Of a stretch of 42,484 nucleotides of DNA, positions 15,574 through 23,874 are shown one piece after another (the first letter of the stretch is position 1; each line of letters starts with the position of its first letter). The notes under the pieces were generated by a model. The model ran no database searches. It had not been told where the DNA came from and worked only from the letters and a program-made list of their open reading frames with translations. Location of the stretch: positions 1-42,484 of the forward strand of contig CAZPMN010000023.1 of assembly GCA_964587835.1 (NCBI GenBank), read 5' to 3'. This stretch comes from Erginobacter sp964587835. Lineage in GTDB: Bacteria > Auribacterota > Erginobacteria > Erginobacterales > Erginobacteraceae. Both the position numbers and the translations under genes were made by a program.

Positions 15574-16932
15574 ATGATGGAACCTCAGCCCAATCCCGTC
15601 CGTTCCCAACCCCGCAACCTCGACGCGGAGAAAAGCGTGCTGGGGGCGATGCTCCTCGACCAGGCGGCCATCCCCCGGGTAATGGAGCAGATCTCCGCCG
15701 AATCCTTCTACCAAAACGCACACCGGAAGATTTACAACGCCGCCATCTCCCTTTACGACAGCGGCGCGCCGGTCGAGCCTATCACCCTGGTTGACGTCCT
15801 CAAAAAACGCGGGGAGCTGGAGGCGGCGGGGGGGGAGGAATACCTCGCCGGCCTGATGGATTACACCCCCACCACCGCCCACCTCGACTCGCATCTCAAG
15901 ATTATCGCCGAGAAGGCACTGCTGCGGGAACTGATCGCCACCTCGACCGAGGTGATCAACCGCTGTTACGCGGAGACTAACGAGACCGCGGCGGTCCTCG
16001 ACGAGGTGGAGAAGAAATTCTTCCAGCTCACCCAGCGGGGGATGCGGGAACAGGTAATCCCGATGCGGAAGCTGGTCAAGGAGGTGATGGAGGAGATCGA
16101 CGCCCGGGAGGGCGGTCACGGAATGGTGACCGGGCTGTCCACCGGCCTGCGGGACCTCGATAACCTCACCTGCGGCCTCCAGCCCTCCGAGCTGATCGTT
16201 CTCGCCGGAAGACCCTCGATGGGAAAGACCGCCTTCGCCCTCTGCATTGCCGAAAACGCCGCGCTGGAGGAAAAGAAGCCGGTCGGAATCTTCAGCCTGG
16301 AGATGAGCGCCCACTCCCTGGGCGGCCGGATGCTCTGCTCCCACGCCCGGGTCGACGCCCAGACGATGCGGCGGGGCTTCCTCTCCCAGAAGGACGGGGT
16401 CAAGCTGGTGCACGCCGCCGGCCGGCTTTCCGACGCCGAGATCTATATTGACGACTTCCCGGGGGCGACCAATCTGGAGCTGCGGGCCCGGGCGAGAAAT
16501 ATGAAAGCCCGCTACAACATCAAACTTTTGATCATCGACTACCTCCAGCTCCTCCAGGCGACCACCGGTCGGAGCGAAAGCCGCCAGCAGGAGGTCTCCG
16601 ACATCTCCCGGTCGCTGAAATCCCTGGCCCGCGAACTGGAGATCCCGGTTTTGGTCCTCTCCCAGCTCAACCGGGGACCGGAAGACCGGCCCGACCGCCG
16701 GCCCCGGCTCTCCGACCTCAGGGAGTCGGGGGCGATCGAGCAGGACGCCGACCTGGTGATCCTGATCATGCGCCCGGGGGCCTACCCGGACCTGACCGAT
16801 GAAGATCCCAACTTGAAGAATGTGGTCCTGGTGAACATCGCCAAGCAGAGAAACGGTCCCACCGGCGAGATCAAACTCGCCTTCCTGGACAAGTACACCC
16901 GGTTCGAGAATTATGTTGAAGCTGAAGAATAA
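15574..16932 (+). CDS. dnaB: Replicative DNA helicase
   Basis: DnaB is the hexameric helicase that opens DNA at the fork. At 452 residues it has the usual N-terminal domain (about 15-115, NLDAEKSVLGAMLLD) and RecA-like core. The Walker A is LAGRPSMGKTAFAL, Walker B LLIIDYLQLL, and the later motifs are VLVLSQLNRGPEDR and LSDLRESGAIEQDADLV. There is no intein. The ATG at 15574 (or 15577) lacks any AGGAG-like site: the upstream bases are TCTGTGTAATCTGTGGATTA from an intergenic repeat. The gene end overlaps bamA by 20 bases. Confidence 0.96.
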   Translation: MMEPQPNPVRSQPRNLDAEKSVLGAMLLDQAAIPRVMEQISAESFYQNAHRKIYNAAISLYDSGAPVEPITLVDVLKKRGELEAAGGEEYLAGLMDYTPTTAHLDSHLKIIAEKALLRELIATSTEVINRCYAETNETAAVLDEVEKKFFQLTQRGMREQVIPMRKLVKEVMEEIDAREGGHGMVTGLSTGLRDLDNLTCGLQPSELIVLAGRPSMGKTAFALCIAENAALEEKKPVGIFSLEMSAHSLGGRMLCSHARVDAQTMRRGFLSQKDGVKLVHAAGRLSDAEIYIDDFPGATNLELRARARNMKARYNIKLLIIDYLQLLQATTGRSESRQQEVSDISRSLKSLARELEIPVLVLSQLNRGPEDRPDRRPRLSDLRESGAIEQDADLVILIMRPGAYPDLTDEDPNLKNVVLVNIAKQRNGPTGEIKLAFLDKYTRFENYVEAEE

Positions 16933-19279
16933 ACTTACCGGACCGGGAATGCTTATCCGTTTCCTCCTCCCCGTCATCCTGGCCGGGACCCTCCTCACCG
17001 GCGGAAGCGCGGAGGCCCGGGAGAACACGATCGACGAGGTCCAAATCGAGGGGAACCGCCGCCTGAGCCGGGACGCCATCCTCGCCCGGATCCGAGTCCG
17101 GGAGGGGGATATCTACCGGCAGGAAGAGATCAACGCCGACCTCAAACGACTCAACGACTGGGGCCCTTTCTCCTCCATCCGGATCGAGGCCGAAGAATCG
17201 CCGGCCGGAACACTGCAGGTGGTCATCACCGTGGAGGAGAAGCCGATCGTGCGTGACATTTATTTCGAGGGTAACCGGGAATTCGATGACGACCGGCTTC
17301 GGGAGGAGATCTCCACCGTCCCGGGTGGTCGCCTCTCCAAATCCCGCCTCAACGAGGATATCCAGACCATTTATGACCTCTACGAGAAGGACCGCTACTA
17401 CCAGACCCAGATCGACTATCAGATCAAACCCGTCCCCGAAGCCGGGGAAGCGGATGTCTTCATCAATATCCGGGAAGGCTATCAAGTCCGGGTCAAGGAG
17501 GTCTCCTTCTCGGGCCTGACCGAGCTGGAGGCCGGCCAGCTGCGGGGAGTGATGGCGACCCGTTCTCATTCTCTTTTCTCCATCTTGCGGCGGGGAAAGT
17601 TCTCCCAGGACGAGTTCGAACTCGACCGGGAGCGGATCGTCCTTTACGCCCGTAATCAGGGCTACTTGGACTTCCAGGTCCTGGATACCGAAAAATCGGT
17701 CAGTGCCGACGGTTCCGGGCTTTTCATCTCGATCCTGGTCGACGAGGGCCGGCGGTACTACGTCGGGAAGACCGGGGTGGTCGGCAACGAGAACTTCCCC
17801 GCCGGTGACCTGGAGCAACTGCTGAAAATGCAGACCGGCGATCCCTTTTCTCCAGAGGCGATGCGGATGGACGGCCAGGCCCTGCGGGATTTTTACTATG
17901 AACGCGGTTACATCGACGCCGTCGTCACCCCGCGGCAGGTTCTCAACCCCCGCTCCGACCGGATCGATATCACCTACCAGATCACCGAAAACCGGATCTC
18001 CTATATCCACCGGATCGATATCGTCGGCAATGAGATCACCCGGGAGATAGTCATCCGGCGGGAGCTGCTGGTCAAGCCGGGAGAGATCTTCAACGGGATC
18101 CGGGTTGAACGGAGCCAGCAGCGCCTCCAGAACCTGGGCTTCTTCCAGAAAGTCAGCATCGATCCTCTCCCCACCTCCGTCCCGGAGGAGAAGGACCTGG
18201 TGGTCAGGCTGGAAGAGAAGAAGACCGGGGAGTTTATGTTCGGGGTCGGTTACAGTTCCGATGACGACTTCATCGGGTTCATCGAAATCGGACAGGGCAA
18301 CTTCGACCTCTTCAACCCCCCCTTCTTTATGGGCGACGGTCAGAAGATGAAGATCCGGGCGGAGTTCGGATCGAGCAAATCCAATTATGAACTGAGCTTC
18401 ACCGAACCCTGGCTCTTCGGCATTCCCCTCTCCTTCGGAGTTGATCTCTACCGGAGGACCCGCTACTGGTCGGATTACGATGAAAAGAGACTGGGCGGCA
18501 ACATCCGGCTCCGTCGGCTGATTACCGACTTCAGCTGGATCGGCCTGAACTACAACCTGGAAAAGGTGGAGATCTATAACGTCAGCGACTATTCCGACTG
18601 GTCGATCCAAAGCGAGGAGGGCAAGAACTGGATCAGCAGTCTCACCCCCTCGCTCACCCGGGACACCCGGGACAGTTTCTTGGTTCCCAGCCGGGGGGGC
18701 CGGGCCTCGCTGGCCTGCCAGGTGGCCGGGGGGATATTCGGGGGGGATAAAGACTTCATCAAGACCACCCTGGATCTGAGCCACTACATCTCAATCTTCT
18801 CCGGACACATCCTAGGTTTCCGCTACCGGGCCGGCACCGCCCAGTCTTACAGCGATACCGACATCGTTCCGGTCTATGAACGCTTCTTCCTCGGGGGATC
18901 CAACACCATCCGGGGATTCCGTTACCGCGAGGTCGGACCCCAGGGGATCGATCCCCGGACCGGCCTCCCCAACGGGGAACCGGTGGGCGGCGATTCAATG
19001 ATGATGGCCTCGGTTGAGTATACTTTCCCCATCTTCGAGATGGTGCGGGGCGCCTTCTTTTACGATGTCGGCAATGTCTGGACGGACAAGGATTGGGAAT
19101 TGGAAGAACCGGTCTTCAGCGGCGACTGGTTCCGAAGTCTTCAGTCGGGGGCCGGCTTCGGCCTCAGGCTCTACCTCCCGATCGGCCCGATCAAACTCGA
19201 CTACGCCTGGCCCCTGGTCGACGAGGACTGGAACAAGACCGGGGGCAGATTTCATTTCAACATCGGATACGCTTTCTAA
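16913..19279 (+). CDS. bamA: Outer membrane protein assembly factor BamA
   Basis: BamA inserts beta-barrel proteins into the outer membrane. The 788 residues comprise a signal peptide (hydrophobic MLIRFLLPVILAGTLLTGG then SAEA), five POTRA domains (about 40-440; for example VQIEGNRRLSRDAI, YFEGNREFDDDRL, GVVGNENFPAGDLEQ, DIVGNEITREIVI) and a C-terminal 16-strand barrel. The barrel has the lid-loop motif NTIRGFRYREVGPQG and ends in the aromatic GYAF typical of outer membrane proteins. ATG 16913 overlaps dnaB; ATG 16949 would begin directly at the signal peptide and is a reasonable alternative. It is followed by ompH, lpxC and fabZ, the classic envelope cluster. Confidence 0.95.
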   Translation: MLKLKNKLTGPGMLIRFLLPVILAGTLLTGGSAEARENTIDEVQIEGNRRLSRDAILARIRVREGDIYRQEEINADLKRLNDWGPFSSIRIEAEESPAGTLQVVITVEEKPIVRDIYFEGNREFDDDRLREEISTVPGGRLSKSRLNEDIQTIYDLYEKDRYYQTQIDYQIKPVPEAGEADVFINIREGYQVRVKEVSFSGLTELEAGQLRGVMATRSHSLFSILRRGKFSQDEFELDRERIVLYARNQGYLDFQVLDTEKSVSADGSGLFISILVDEGRRYYVGKTGVVGNENFPAGDLEQLLKMQTGDPFSPEAMRMDGQALRDFYYERGYIDAVVTPRQVLNPRSDRIDITYQITENRISYIHRIDIVGNEITREIVIRRELLVKPGEIFNGIRVERSQQRLQNLGFFQKVSIDPLPTSVPEEKDLVVRLEEKKTGEFMFGVGYSSDDDFIGFIEIGQGNFDLFNPPFFMGDGQKMKIRAEFGSSKSNYELSFTEPWLFGIPLSFGVDLYRRTRYWSDYDEKRLGGNIRLRRLITDFSWIGLNYNLEKVEIYNVSDYSDWSIQSEEGKNWISSLTPSLTRDTRDSFLVPSRGGRASLACQVAGGIFGGDKDFIKTTLDLSHYISIFSGHILGFRYRAGTAQSYSDTDIVPVYERFFLGGSNTIRGFRYREVGPQGIDPRTGLPNGEPVGGDSMMMASVEYTFPIFEMVRGAFFYDVGNVWTDKDWELEEPVFSGDWFRSLQSGAGFGLRLYLPIGPIKLDYAWPLVDEDWNKTGGRFHFNIGYAF

Positions 19280-19425
19280 ATGGACTGGATTTGCACCGTC
19301 CAGATGCCAAGATCGTGCTTCCGCCCTTTCTGATCTCTGTGATCTCGGTATCTACTGTGGCGGCAATAGATTCTCTTCTCGGCGCTCTTTGCGTCCTTGG
19401 CGGTTCAATATAAGGAGGTCCGGTC
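19280..19425 (+). repeat. Spacer made of dispersed repeat fragments
   Basis: The spacer contains CTGATCTCTGTGATCTCGG and CTCTTTGCGTCCTTGGCGG. The 16 bases CCTTGGCGGTTCAATA (19395-19410) recur exactly at 21499-21514, before the Gfo/Idh gene. A good ribosome site (AAGGAGG, 19412-19418) follows for the next gene. Confidence 0.7.
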
Positions 19426-19959
19426 ATGCGAGGAATTTCAATTTTTCTAATTGGATTTATGCTTTTCACCGCGGCGGGCCGGGTGACGGCCGAAGAGGAG
19501 AACGGCGCCTTGGCCGACCGGATCGCCTGGATCGATCTGGCCCGGGTGATGAAGGAATACCGCCGGGCGGGGGAGATGGTCACCGCCTTTGAGGAGGAGA
19601 AGGCGGACCGGGAAGCGGAGGTCCAGAAAATGGTCGCCGAGATCGAGCGGATGGAGGGGGAGATGCTGCTTTTAAGCGAACAGGCCCGAAAGGCCCGGGA
19701 ACAAGAGATCCTGCGGAAGAAACTCGCCGTCAACACGATGATCGAGGAGGCGGAAGAGGAACTCTCGCGCCAGTCCGTGATCCGGCAGAAAAGACTGCTG
19801 GAGGATATCTCGCTGGTGGCCGAACAGATCGCCCGGCGGCGGGGATACGCCTTTGTCCTCCGGGGAGAGGTCCTGATCTTCCAGGACCCCGGTCGGGAGA
19901 TCACGGACGAGGTGATAGCGGAATTGAACCGGCAAGGAGAAGAGAAGGAGAGCCGATAG
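19426..19959 (+). CDS. OmpH/Skp-family periplasmic chaperone
   Basis: A 177-residue protein with a signal peptide (MRGISIFLIGFMLFTAAGRV, likely cut after VTA). A conserved start of the mature domain follows (IAWIDLARVMKEYRRAGEM), then a long charged helical hairpin (about residues 45-130, rich in Glu, Lys, Arg) and a C-terminal beta part ending YAFVLRGEVLIFQDPGREIT. Skp holds unfolded outer membrane proteins in the periplasm for BamA, and the gene sits directly after bamA. AAGGAGG at 19412-19418 precedes the ATG. The sequence family is weakly conserved, but layout and context agree. Confidence 0.88.
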   Translation: MRGISIFLIGFMLFTAAGRVTAEEENGALADRIAWIDLARVMKEYRRAGEMVTAFEEEKADREAEVQKMVAEIERMEGEMLLLSEQARKAREQEILRKKLAVNTMIEEAEEELSRQSVIRQKRLLEDISLVAEQIARRRGYAFVLRGEVLIFQDPGREITDEVIAELNRQGEEKESR

Positions 19960-19987
19960 CCCGGGCCCGGCCGGGAGCGCAGTCAAG

Positions 19988-20833
19988 ATGAGCTCCGGAC
20001 AACAGAAGACGGTCGCGCGGCCGGCCCGGTGCCGGGGGATCGGGGTCCACACCGGGCTTCCCGCCGAAGTGACCGTCACTCCGGCGGAGGCCGACCGGGG
20101 GATCGGTTTCATCCGGCGGGACCTCCCCGGACAGCCGTTGATTCCGGCCCTGGTCGAAGCGGTCAGCGCCACCGCCCGGGGCACCTCGCTCGGCCCCCCG
20201 GACAGAGGGGTAAAGACGGTGGAGCATCTTTTGGCCGTTCTGGCCGGGCTGGAGATCGACAACGCGTTGGTGGAGATGGACGGCCCCGAGCTGCCGATGG
20301 GAGACGGTAGCGCGCTGGCATTTCTCGAGGCAATCCGACAAGCCGGGATTCGCGAACAGCGATCCCCGCGCCGCTACCGGGAACTGAAGCGACCGGTTGC
20401 GGTCGAGACTCCGGAAGGAATCGTCGCCGCCTTGCCGTCCGACCGGTTCCGGATCGCCTGCACAATCGCCTTCGGCGATCCGCTCCTCGACGCCCAGTAC
20501 CGGGACCTGACCCTGAACCCGGAAACTTTCGCCCATGAGCTGGCTCCGGCCCGGACTTTCGGTTTCTACCGGGAAGCGCTGCCCCTGTTGAAACAGGGGC
20601 TGATCAGGGGAACCGGCCTCGATAACACGGTGGTCATCGGCCCGGGAGCAATCTTCAGCCGGGGGGGACTGCGCTTCCCCGACGAATTTGTCCGGCACAA
20701 GATGCTCGACCTGATCGGAGATCTCTCCCTGCTCGGGGCTCCGCTGCGGGCGACAATTTTGGCGGTCAAGCCGGGCCACCGGCTGAATATCCAGCTTGTC
20801 AGGCAACTGAAGGAGGTGTTCAATGAATCCTGA
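19988..20833 (+). CDS. lpxC: UDP-3-O-acyl-N-acetylglucosamine deacetylase
   Basis: LpxC is the zinc deacetylase that commits UDP-sugar to lipid A. The zinc and catalytic residues are visible: VKTVEHLLAVLAGLEIDN (Glu and first His ligand), FVRHKMLDLIGDLSLLG (second His and Asp ligands) and KPGHRLNIQLVRQL (catalytic His). The ARTFGFYRE segment is also typical. At 281 residues it is slightly short but complete. The last codons overlap fabZ by 11 bases. In several phyla LpxC and FabZ are fused; here they are separate, overlapping genes. Confidence 0.95.
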   Translation: MSSGQQKTVARPARCRGIGVHTGLPAEVTVTPAEADRGIGFIRRDLPGQPLIPALVEAVSATARGTSLGPPDRGVKTVEHLLAVLAGLEIDNALVEMDGPELPMGDGSALAFLEAIRQAGIREQRSPRRYRELKRPVAVETPEGIVAALPSDRFRIACTIAFGDPLLDAQYRDLTLNPETFAHELAPARTFGFYREALPLLKQGLIRGTGLDNTVVIGPGAIFSRGGLRFPDEFVRHKMLDLIGDLSLLGAPLRATILAVKPGHRLNIQLVRQLKEVFNES

Positions 20834-21299
20834 AGCCCAACCTGAAAGACCGGAACCGGTAGCCGATATCCGGCAGGTTCTGGAGATGCTCCCGCATCGT
20901 TATCCCTTCATGCTGGTCGACCGGGTTACCGAGATCGAGCCCGGAAAGCGAATCGCCGGCTACAAGAATATCACCTACAACGAGCCCTTCTTCCAAGGGC
21001 ACTTTCCTTCCGCCCCAATCATGCCCGGGGTCCTTCAGCTCGAGGCCCTGGCCCAGCTCTCGGGGATCCTCCTGCTCCAGAAACCGGAAGACCGGGGAAG
21101 CCTGGCCTACTTTATGGCCATCGATCGGGCCCGCTTCCGTAAGCCCGTCCAACCTGGAGACCGTCTGGACCTGGTGGGCACCGTGCTCAAGATGAAACCC
21201 CGGCTGCTCAAAGTCCACGGCGAGGCCTTGGTCGAGGGCACCCTGGTCTCCGAGGGTGAGCTGATGTTCCAGGTCCTCCCCCGCTCGGGGATGCTCTGA
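20823..21299 (+). CDS. fabZ: 3-hydroxyacyl-ACP dehydratase FabZ
   Basis: FabZ dehydrates 3-hydroxyacyl-ACP in fatty acid synthesis, competing with lipid A enzymes for that substrate, which explains its place after lpxC. The hot-dog fold motifs are EMLPHRYPFMLVDRV, the catalytic His in FFQGHFPSAPIMPGVLQLEA (with catalytic Glu in QLEALAQ) and RFRKPVQPGDRLDL. AAGGAGGTGTTCA, in the end of lpxC, serves as its ribosome site. Length 158 is usual. lpxA, often next in this cluster, is not found after it. Confidence 0.96.
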   Translation: MNPEAQPERPEPVADIRQVLEMLPHRYPFMLVDRVTEIEPGKRIAGYKNITYNEPFFQGHFPSAPIMPGVLQLEALAQLSGILLLQKPEDRGSLAYFMAIDRARFRKPVQPGDRLDLVGTVLKMKPRLLKVHGEALVEGTLVSEGELMFQVLPRSGML

Positions 21300-21306
21300 T
21301 GATTTT

Positions 21307-21490
21307 TCACCACCGGGACACGCGGTGACTTTATTAACCACCGAGACATACCGGAAGTTTTTTACCACAGAGTCACACAGGGAATTTATTTACCACAGAG
21401 ACACAGAGAAGACAGAGAGAGTTTGAAATCCTCCGGGAAAATGACTTACTCTATTCAATGTCCTCCGTGTTCTCTGTCTCTTTGTGGTTA
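21307..21490 (+). repeat. ACCACAGAGACACAGAG-type repeats, direct and inverted
   Basis: Four degenerate direct copies are seen: CACCACCGGGACACGCGG, ACCACCGAGACATACC, ACCACAGAGTCACACAGGG and ACCACAGAGACACAGAG. About 60 bases later an inverted copy follows (GTGTTCTCTGTCTCTTTGTG, about 21468-21487), so a long imperfect hairpin is possible. Sequences of this type recur between genes of many uncultured bacteria (general knowledge). No gene is seen in 21300-21531. Confidence 0.8.
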
Positions 21491-21531
21491 GTTATTTTCC
21501 TTGGCGGTTCAATAAACTCGATAGGTGTATT

Positions 21532-22536
21532 ATGGATACGGTGAAAGTCGCCGTGGTCGGGGTCGGGCATCTGGGATCCCGCCACGCCAGAATATACTCG
21601 GAGCTCGACCGGGTCGAACTGGTTGGAGTGGTGGACAGTGACTTCGCCCGGGCCGAGGAGATCGCCCGGGAATACGGCTGCCGCGCCTTTAAGAGCATAG
21701 AGGATCTGCCTTCCTCGCTTGAGGCGGCCAGCGTGGTGGTTCCCACCGACCGCCATTACGAAGTGGCCACCGCTCTAATGACCCGGGGCTTTCACCTGCT
21801 GGTGGAGAAGCCGATCACCGATTCCATTCCCACCGCCCGGGAACTTCTCCGACTGGCGGAGAAGAACAGCCTCCTTCTCCAGGTCGGCCATGTCGAGCGG
21901 TTCAACCCCGGGATCCTGAGCCTGGAGAAGATTATCCGGGAACCTCGGTTCATCGAGTGCCACCGGAACGCCCCCTTTCAGCCCCGGGGCACCGAGGTCG
22001 GGGTGGTCCTGGACCTGATGATCCATGATCTGGATATCATCCTCCACCTGGTCGCCTCACCCGTGGAAAGCCTGGAGGCGGTCGGGGCCACTGTTCTCTC
22101 CGAACACGAGGACATCGCCAACGCCCGGATCAAGTTCAAAAGCGGCTGTATCGCCAATATCACCACCAGCCGGATCAGTCCCGGCCGGTTGCGGAAAATC
22201 CGGATCTTCCAGGACGACGCTTATATTTCCCTCGACTATATGAATCGGACGGCCAAGATCTTTCGCCGGCAAGACAACCGGATCGTTGACGCGGATTTGG
22301 AGATCCCCGACGGGGAACCGCTCAAACTCGAACTGGAGTCGTTTCTGGAAGCGGTCCGCCTGGGGGGGAAACCCCAGGTTCCGGCGGAAGACAGCCTGGA
22401 GGCCCTGCGGGTGGCGGTCGAGGTAACCCGGGAAGTGGAGAAGTGCGAGAAGAAACTGAAGAAGCTGCAGGACAAGGCCACCGAAGAGTGGGAGGCCGCC
22501 CAGCTGGAGATACCGGGAATAGGGAATAGGGAATAG
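21532..22536 (+). CDS. Gfo/Idh/MocA-family oxidoreductase of the lipid A cluster
   Basis: A 334-residue NAD(P)-dependent sugar oxidoreductase. The Rossmann motif is VAVVGVGHLGSRHARIY. The catalytic lysine lies in HLLVEKPITDS, and the conserved Asp/His region is DLMIHDLDIILHL. Genes of this family often lie just before lpxB; one known member, GnnA, oxidises UDP-GlcNAc at C3 so that a diamino-glucose lipid A can be made. No GnnB-like transaminase is present here, so that function is only a possibility. ATG 21532 is preceded by AGGTGTATT. The C-terminal helix (KKLKKLQDKATEEWEAAQLE) is followed by IPGIGNRE and a stop encoded by the GGGAATA array. Confidence 0.88.
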   Translation: MDTVKVAVVGVGHLGSRHARIYSELDRVELVGVVDSDFARAEEIAREYGCRAFKSIEDLPSSLEAASVVVPTDRHYEVATALMTRGFHLLVEKPITDSIPTARELLRLAEKNSLLLQVGHVERFNPGILSLEKIIREPRFIECHRNAPFQPRGTEVGVVLDLMIHDLDIILHLVASPVESLEAVGATVLSEHEDIANARIKFKSGCIANITTSRISPGRLRKIRIFQDDAYISLDYMNRTAKIFRRQDNRIVDADLEIPDGEPLKLELESFLEAVRLGGKPQVPAEDSLEALRVAVEVTREVEKCEKKLKKLQDKATEEWEAAQLEIPGIGNRE

Positions 22537-22612
22537 GGAATAGGGAATAGGGAGTAGGGAATAGGGAATAGGGAATGGGGAATAGGCAGTAGGCAGTGGG
22601 CAGTAGGGAGTG
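22515..22612 (+). repeat. Heptamer array, fourteen units of GGSARTR
   Basis: Fourteen 7-base units in unbroken phase: GGGAATA five times, GGGAGTA, GGGAATA twice, GGGAATG, GGGAATA, GGCAGTA, GGCAGTG, GGCAGTA, GGGAGTG. The first three units contain the last codons and stop of the Gfo/Idh gene. Confidence 0.92.
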
Positions 22613-22631
22613 GAAAGCTTGGGGGCTGGAC

Positions 22632-22652
22632 TACTGCCCACTCCCCACTGCC
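22632..22652 (+). repeat. Inverted heptamer units TACTGCC/CACTCCC/CACTGCC
   Basis: Three 7-base units that are the reverse complement of the last units of the 22515-22612 array, separated by about 19 bases. Together they could fold into a hairpin between the Gfo/Idh gene and lpxB. Confidence 0.8.
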
Positions 22653-22704
22653 CACTATGCGCTATGCTCTTTGCGCTTTGCTAGCCCAGAGACGGTGCGA
22701 TCAT

Positions 22705-23868
22705 ATGATCTCTGAAACCCCTGCCAACAACAGTGTGATGCTGGTTGCCGGGGAGACCTCGGGGGACATCCACGGCGGACGTCTGGCCCGGGAGCTTAAG
22801 GAACTGGCTCCCTCCCTCCGGCTCTTCGGGATGGGGGGGGAGAAGATGGAGGCGGCCGGGGTGGAATTGGTCCGGCGGATCTCCGAGACCGGGGTGGTCG
22901 GCTTCTGGGAGGTTTACCGGGATATCAACCGCTACCGGAAGATCTTCCGGGACCTGGTTCGGATAATGGAGCAGCGCCGGCCCCGGGCGGTGATCCTGAT
23001 CGACTACCCGGGTTTCAACCTCCGGTTCGCCCGGCAGGCTCACAACCGGGGAATCAAGGTAATTTACTATATCAGCCCCCAACTCTGGGCCTGGGGGCAG
23101 CGCCGGGTAAAGAAAGTCCAGCGCTATGTCGACCGGATGGTGGTGATCTTCGGCTTTGAGGAGGAATTCTACCACCGGCACGGGGTAGAGGCGGTCTGGG
23201 TGGGGCACCCGCTGGTGGGCACTCTCGACCGCTCCCTCGATCAGGCCGCCGCCCGGCGGCGGCTGGGGATCAGGGGATCCCCGGTGATCGGCCTCCTCCC
23301 CGGTTCCCGCCGGGGGGAGATCGAGAATATCCTCCCGATTCTCCTGGCCACCGCCGGGGAACTGAAGAAGAAATTTCCCCAGGCCGAATTTCTCCTTCCG
23401 GTGGCGGCCGCCGAACTGCGCCCCCTGGTGGAAGATCACCTCCGGGAAACACCGGTCCCGGTCCGGCAGGAAGAAAGCGCCGGGCAGGAAATTATCGCCA
23501 GCGCCGACCTGCTGCTCGCCGCTTCCGGAACCGTCACCCTGGAAGCGGCCATCTTCCAGACCCCCCTGATCATCGTCTACCGGCTGAGCTTTTTCACGTG
23601 GTTTTTTATCCGGATGATGATTAGAATACCCTATGTCGGGCTGGTTAATATCGTAGCCGGGAAGAAGATAGTCCCCGAGCTCCTCCAATTCCAAGCCCGG
23701 CCGGTGGTCATCGCCCGGCAGGCGGAAGAGATCCTGACCCGTCCGGAGATCCGCAACCGGATGATCCGGCGGCTGGGCGAGGTCAGCCGGGCTCTTGGGG
23801 AGCCGGGTTCGAGCCGGCGGGCGGCGCGGGCGATTCTGGAAGCAATCCCGGATGACCCCGGCGACTGA
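22705..23868 (+). CDS. lpxB: Lipid-A-disaccharide synthase
   Basis: LpxB joins UDP-2,3-diacylglucosamine and lipid X to give the lipid A disaccharide at the inner membrane. Motifs are VAGETSGDIHGGRLARELK, MGGEKMEAAGVELV, VILIDYPGFNLR, YYISPQLWAWGQRRVKK, GLLPGSRRGEIENILP and AASGTVTLEAA. I chose ATG 22705 (MISETPANNSVMLVAGE); the earlier ATG at 22657 would translate intergenic repeat. Length of 387 residues is usual. The stop is seven bases before the msbA ATG. Confidence 0.95.
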   Translation: MISETPANNSVMLVAGETSGDIHGGRLARELKELAPSLRLFGMGGEKMEAAGVELVRRISETGVVGFWEVYRDINRYRKIFRDLVRIMEQRRPRAVILIDYPGFNLRFARQAHNRGIKVIYYISPQLWAWGQRRVKKVQRYVDRMVVIFGFEEEFYHRHGVEAVWVGHPLVGTLDRSLDQAAARRRLGIRGSPVIGLLPGSRRGEIENILPILLATAGELKKKFPQAEFLLPVAAAELRPLVEDHLRETPVPVRQEESAGQEIIASADLLLAASGTVTLEAAIFQTPLIIVYRLSFFTWFFIRMMIRIPYVGLVNIVAGKKIVPELLQFQARPVVIARQAEEILTRPEIRNRMIRRLGEVSRALGEPGSSRRAARAILEAIPDDPGD

Positions 23869-23874
23869 TTGTCT

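Noticed and set aside
16871..18784. 637-codon minus-strand frame opposite bamA (and a similar one opposite dnaB).
   Set aside because: Antisense shadow; the plus-strand genes carry full family motifs.
22515..22612. CRISPR-like or telomere-like repeat.
   Set aside because: A 7-base period with no spacers, inside an operon; the same class lies at other gene ends.
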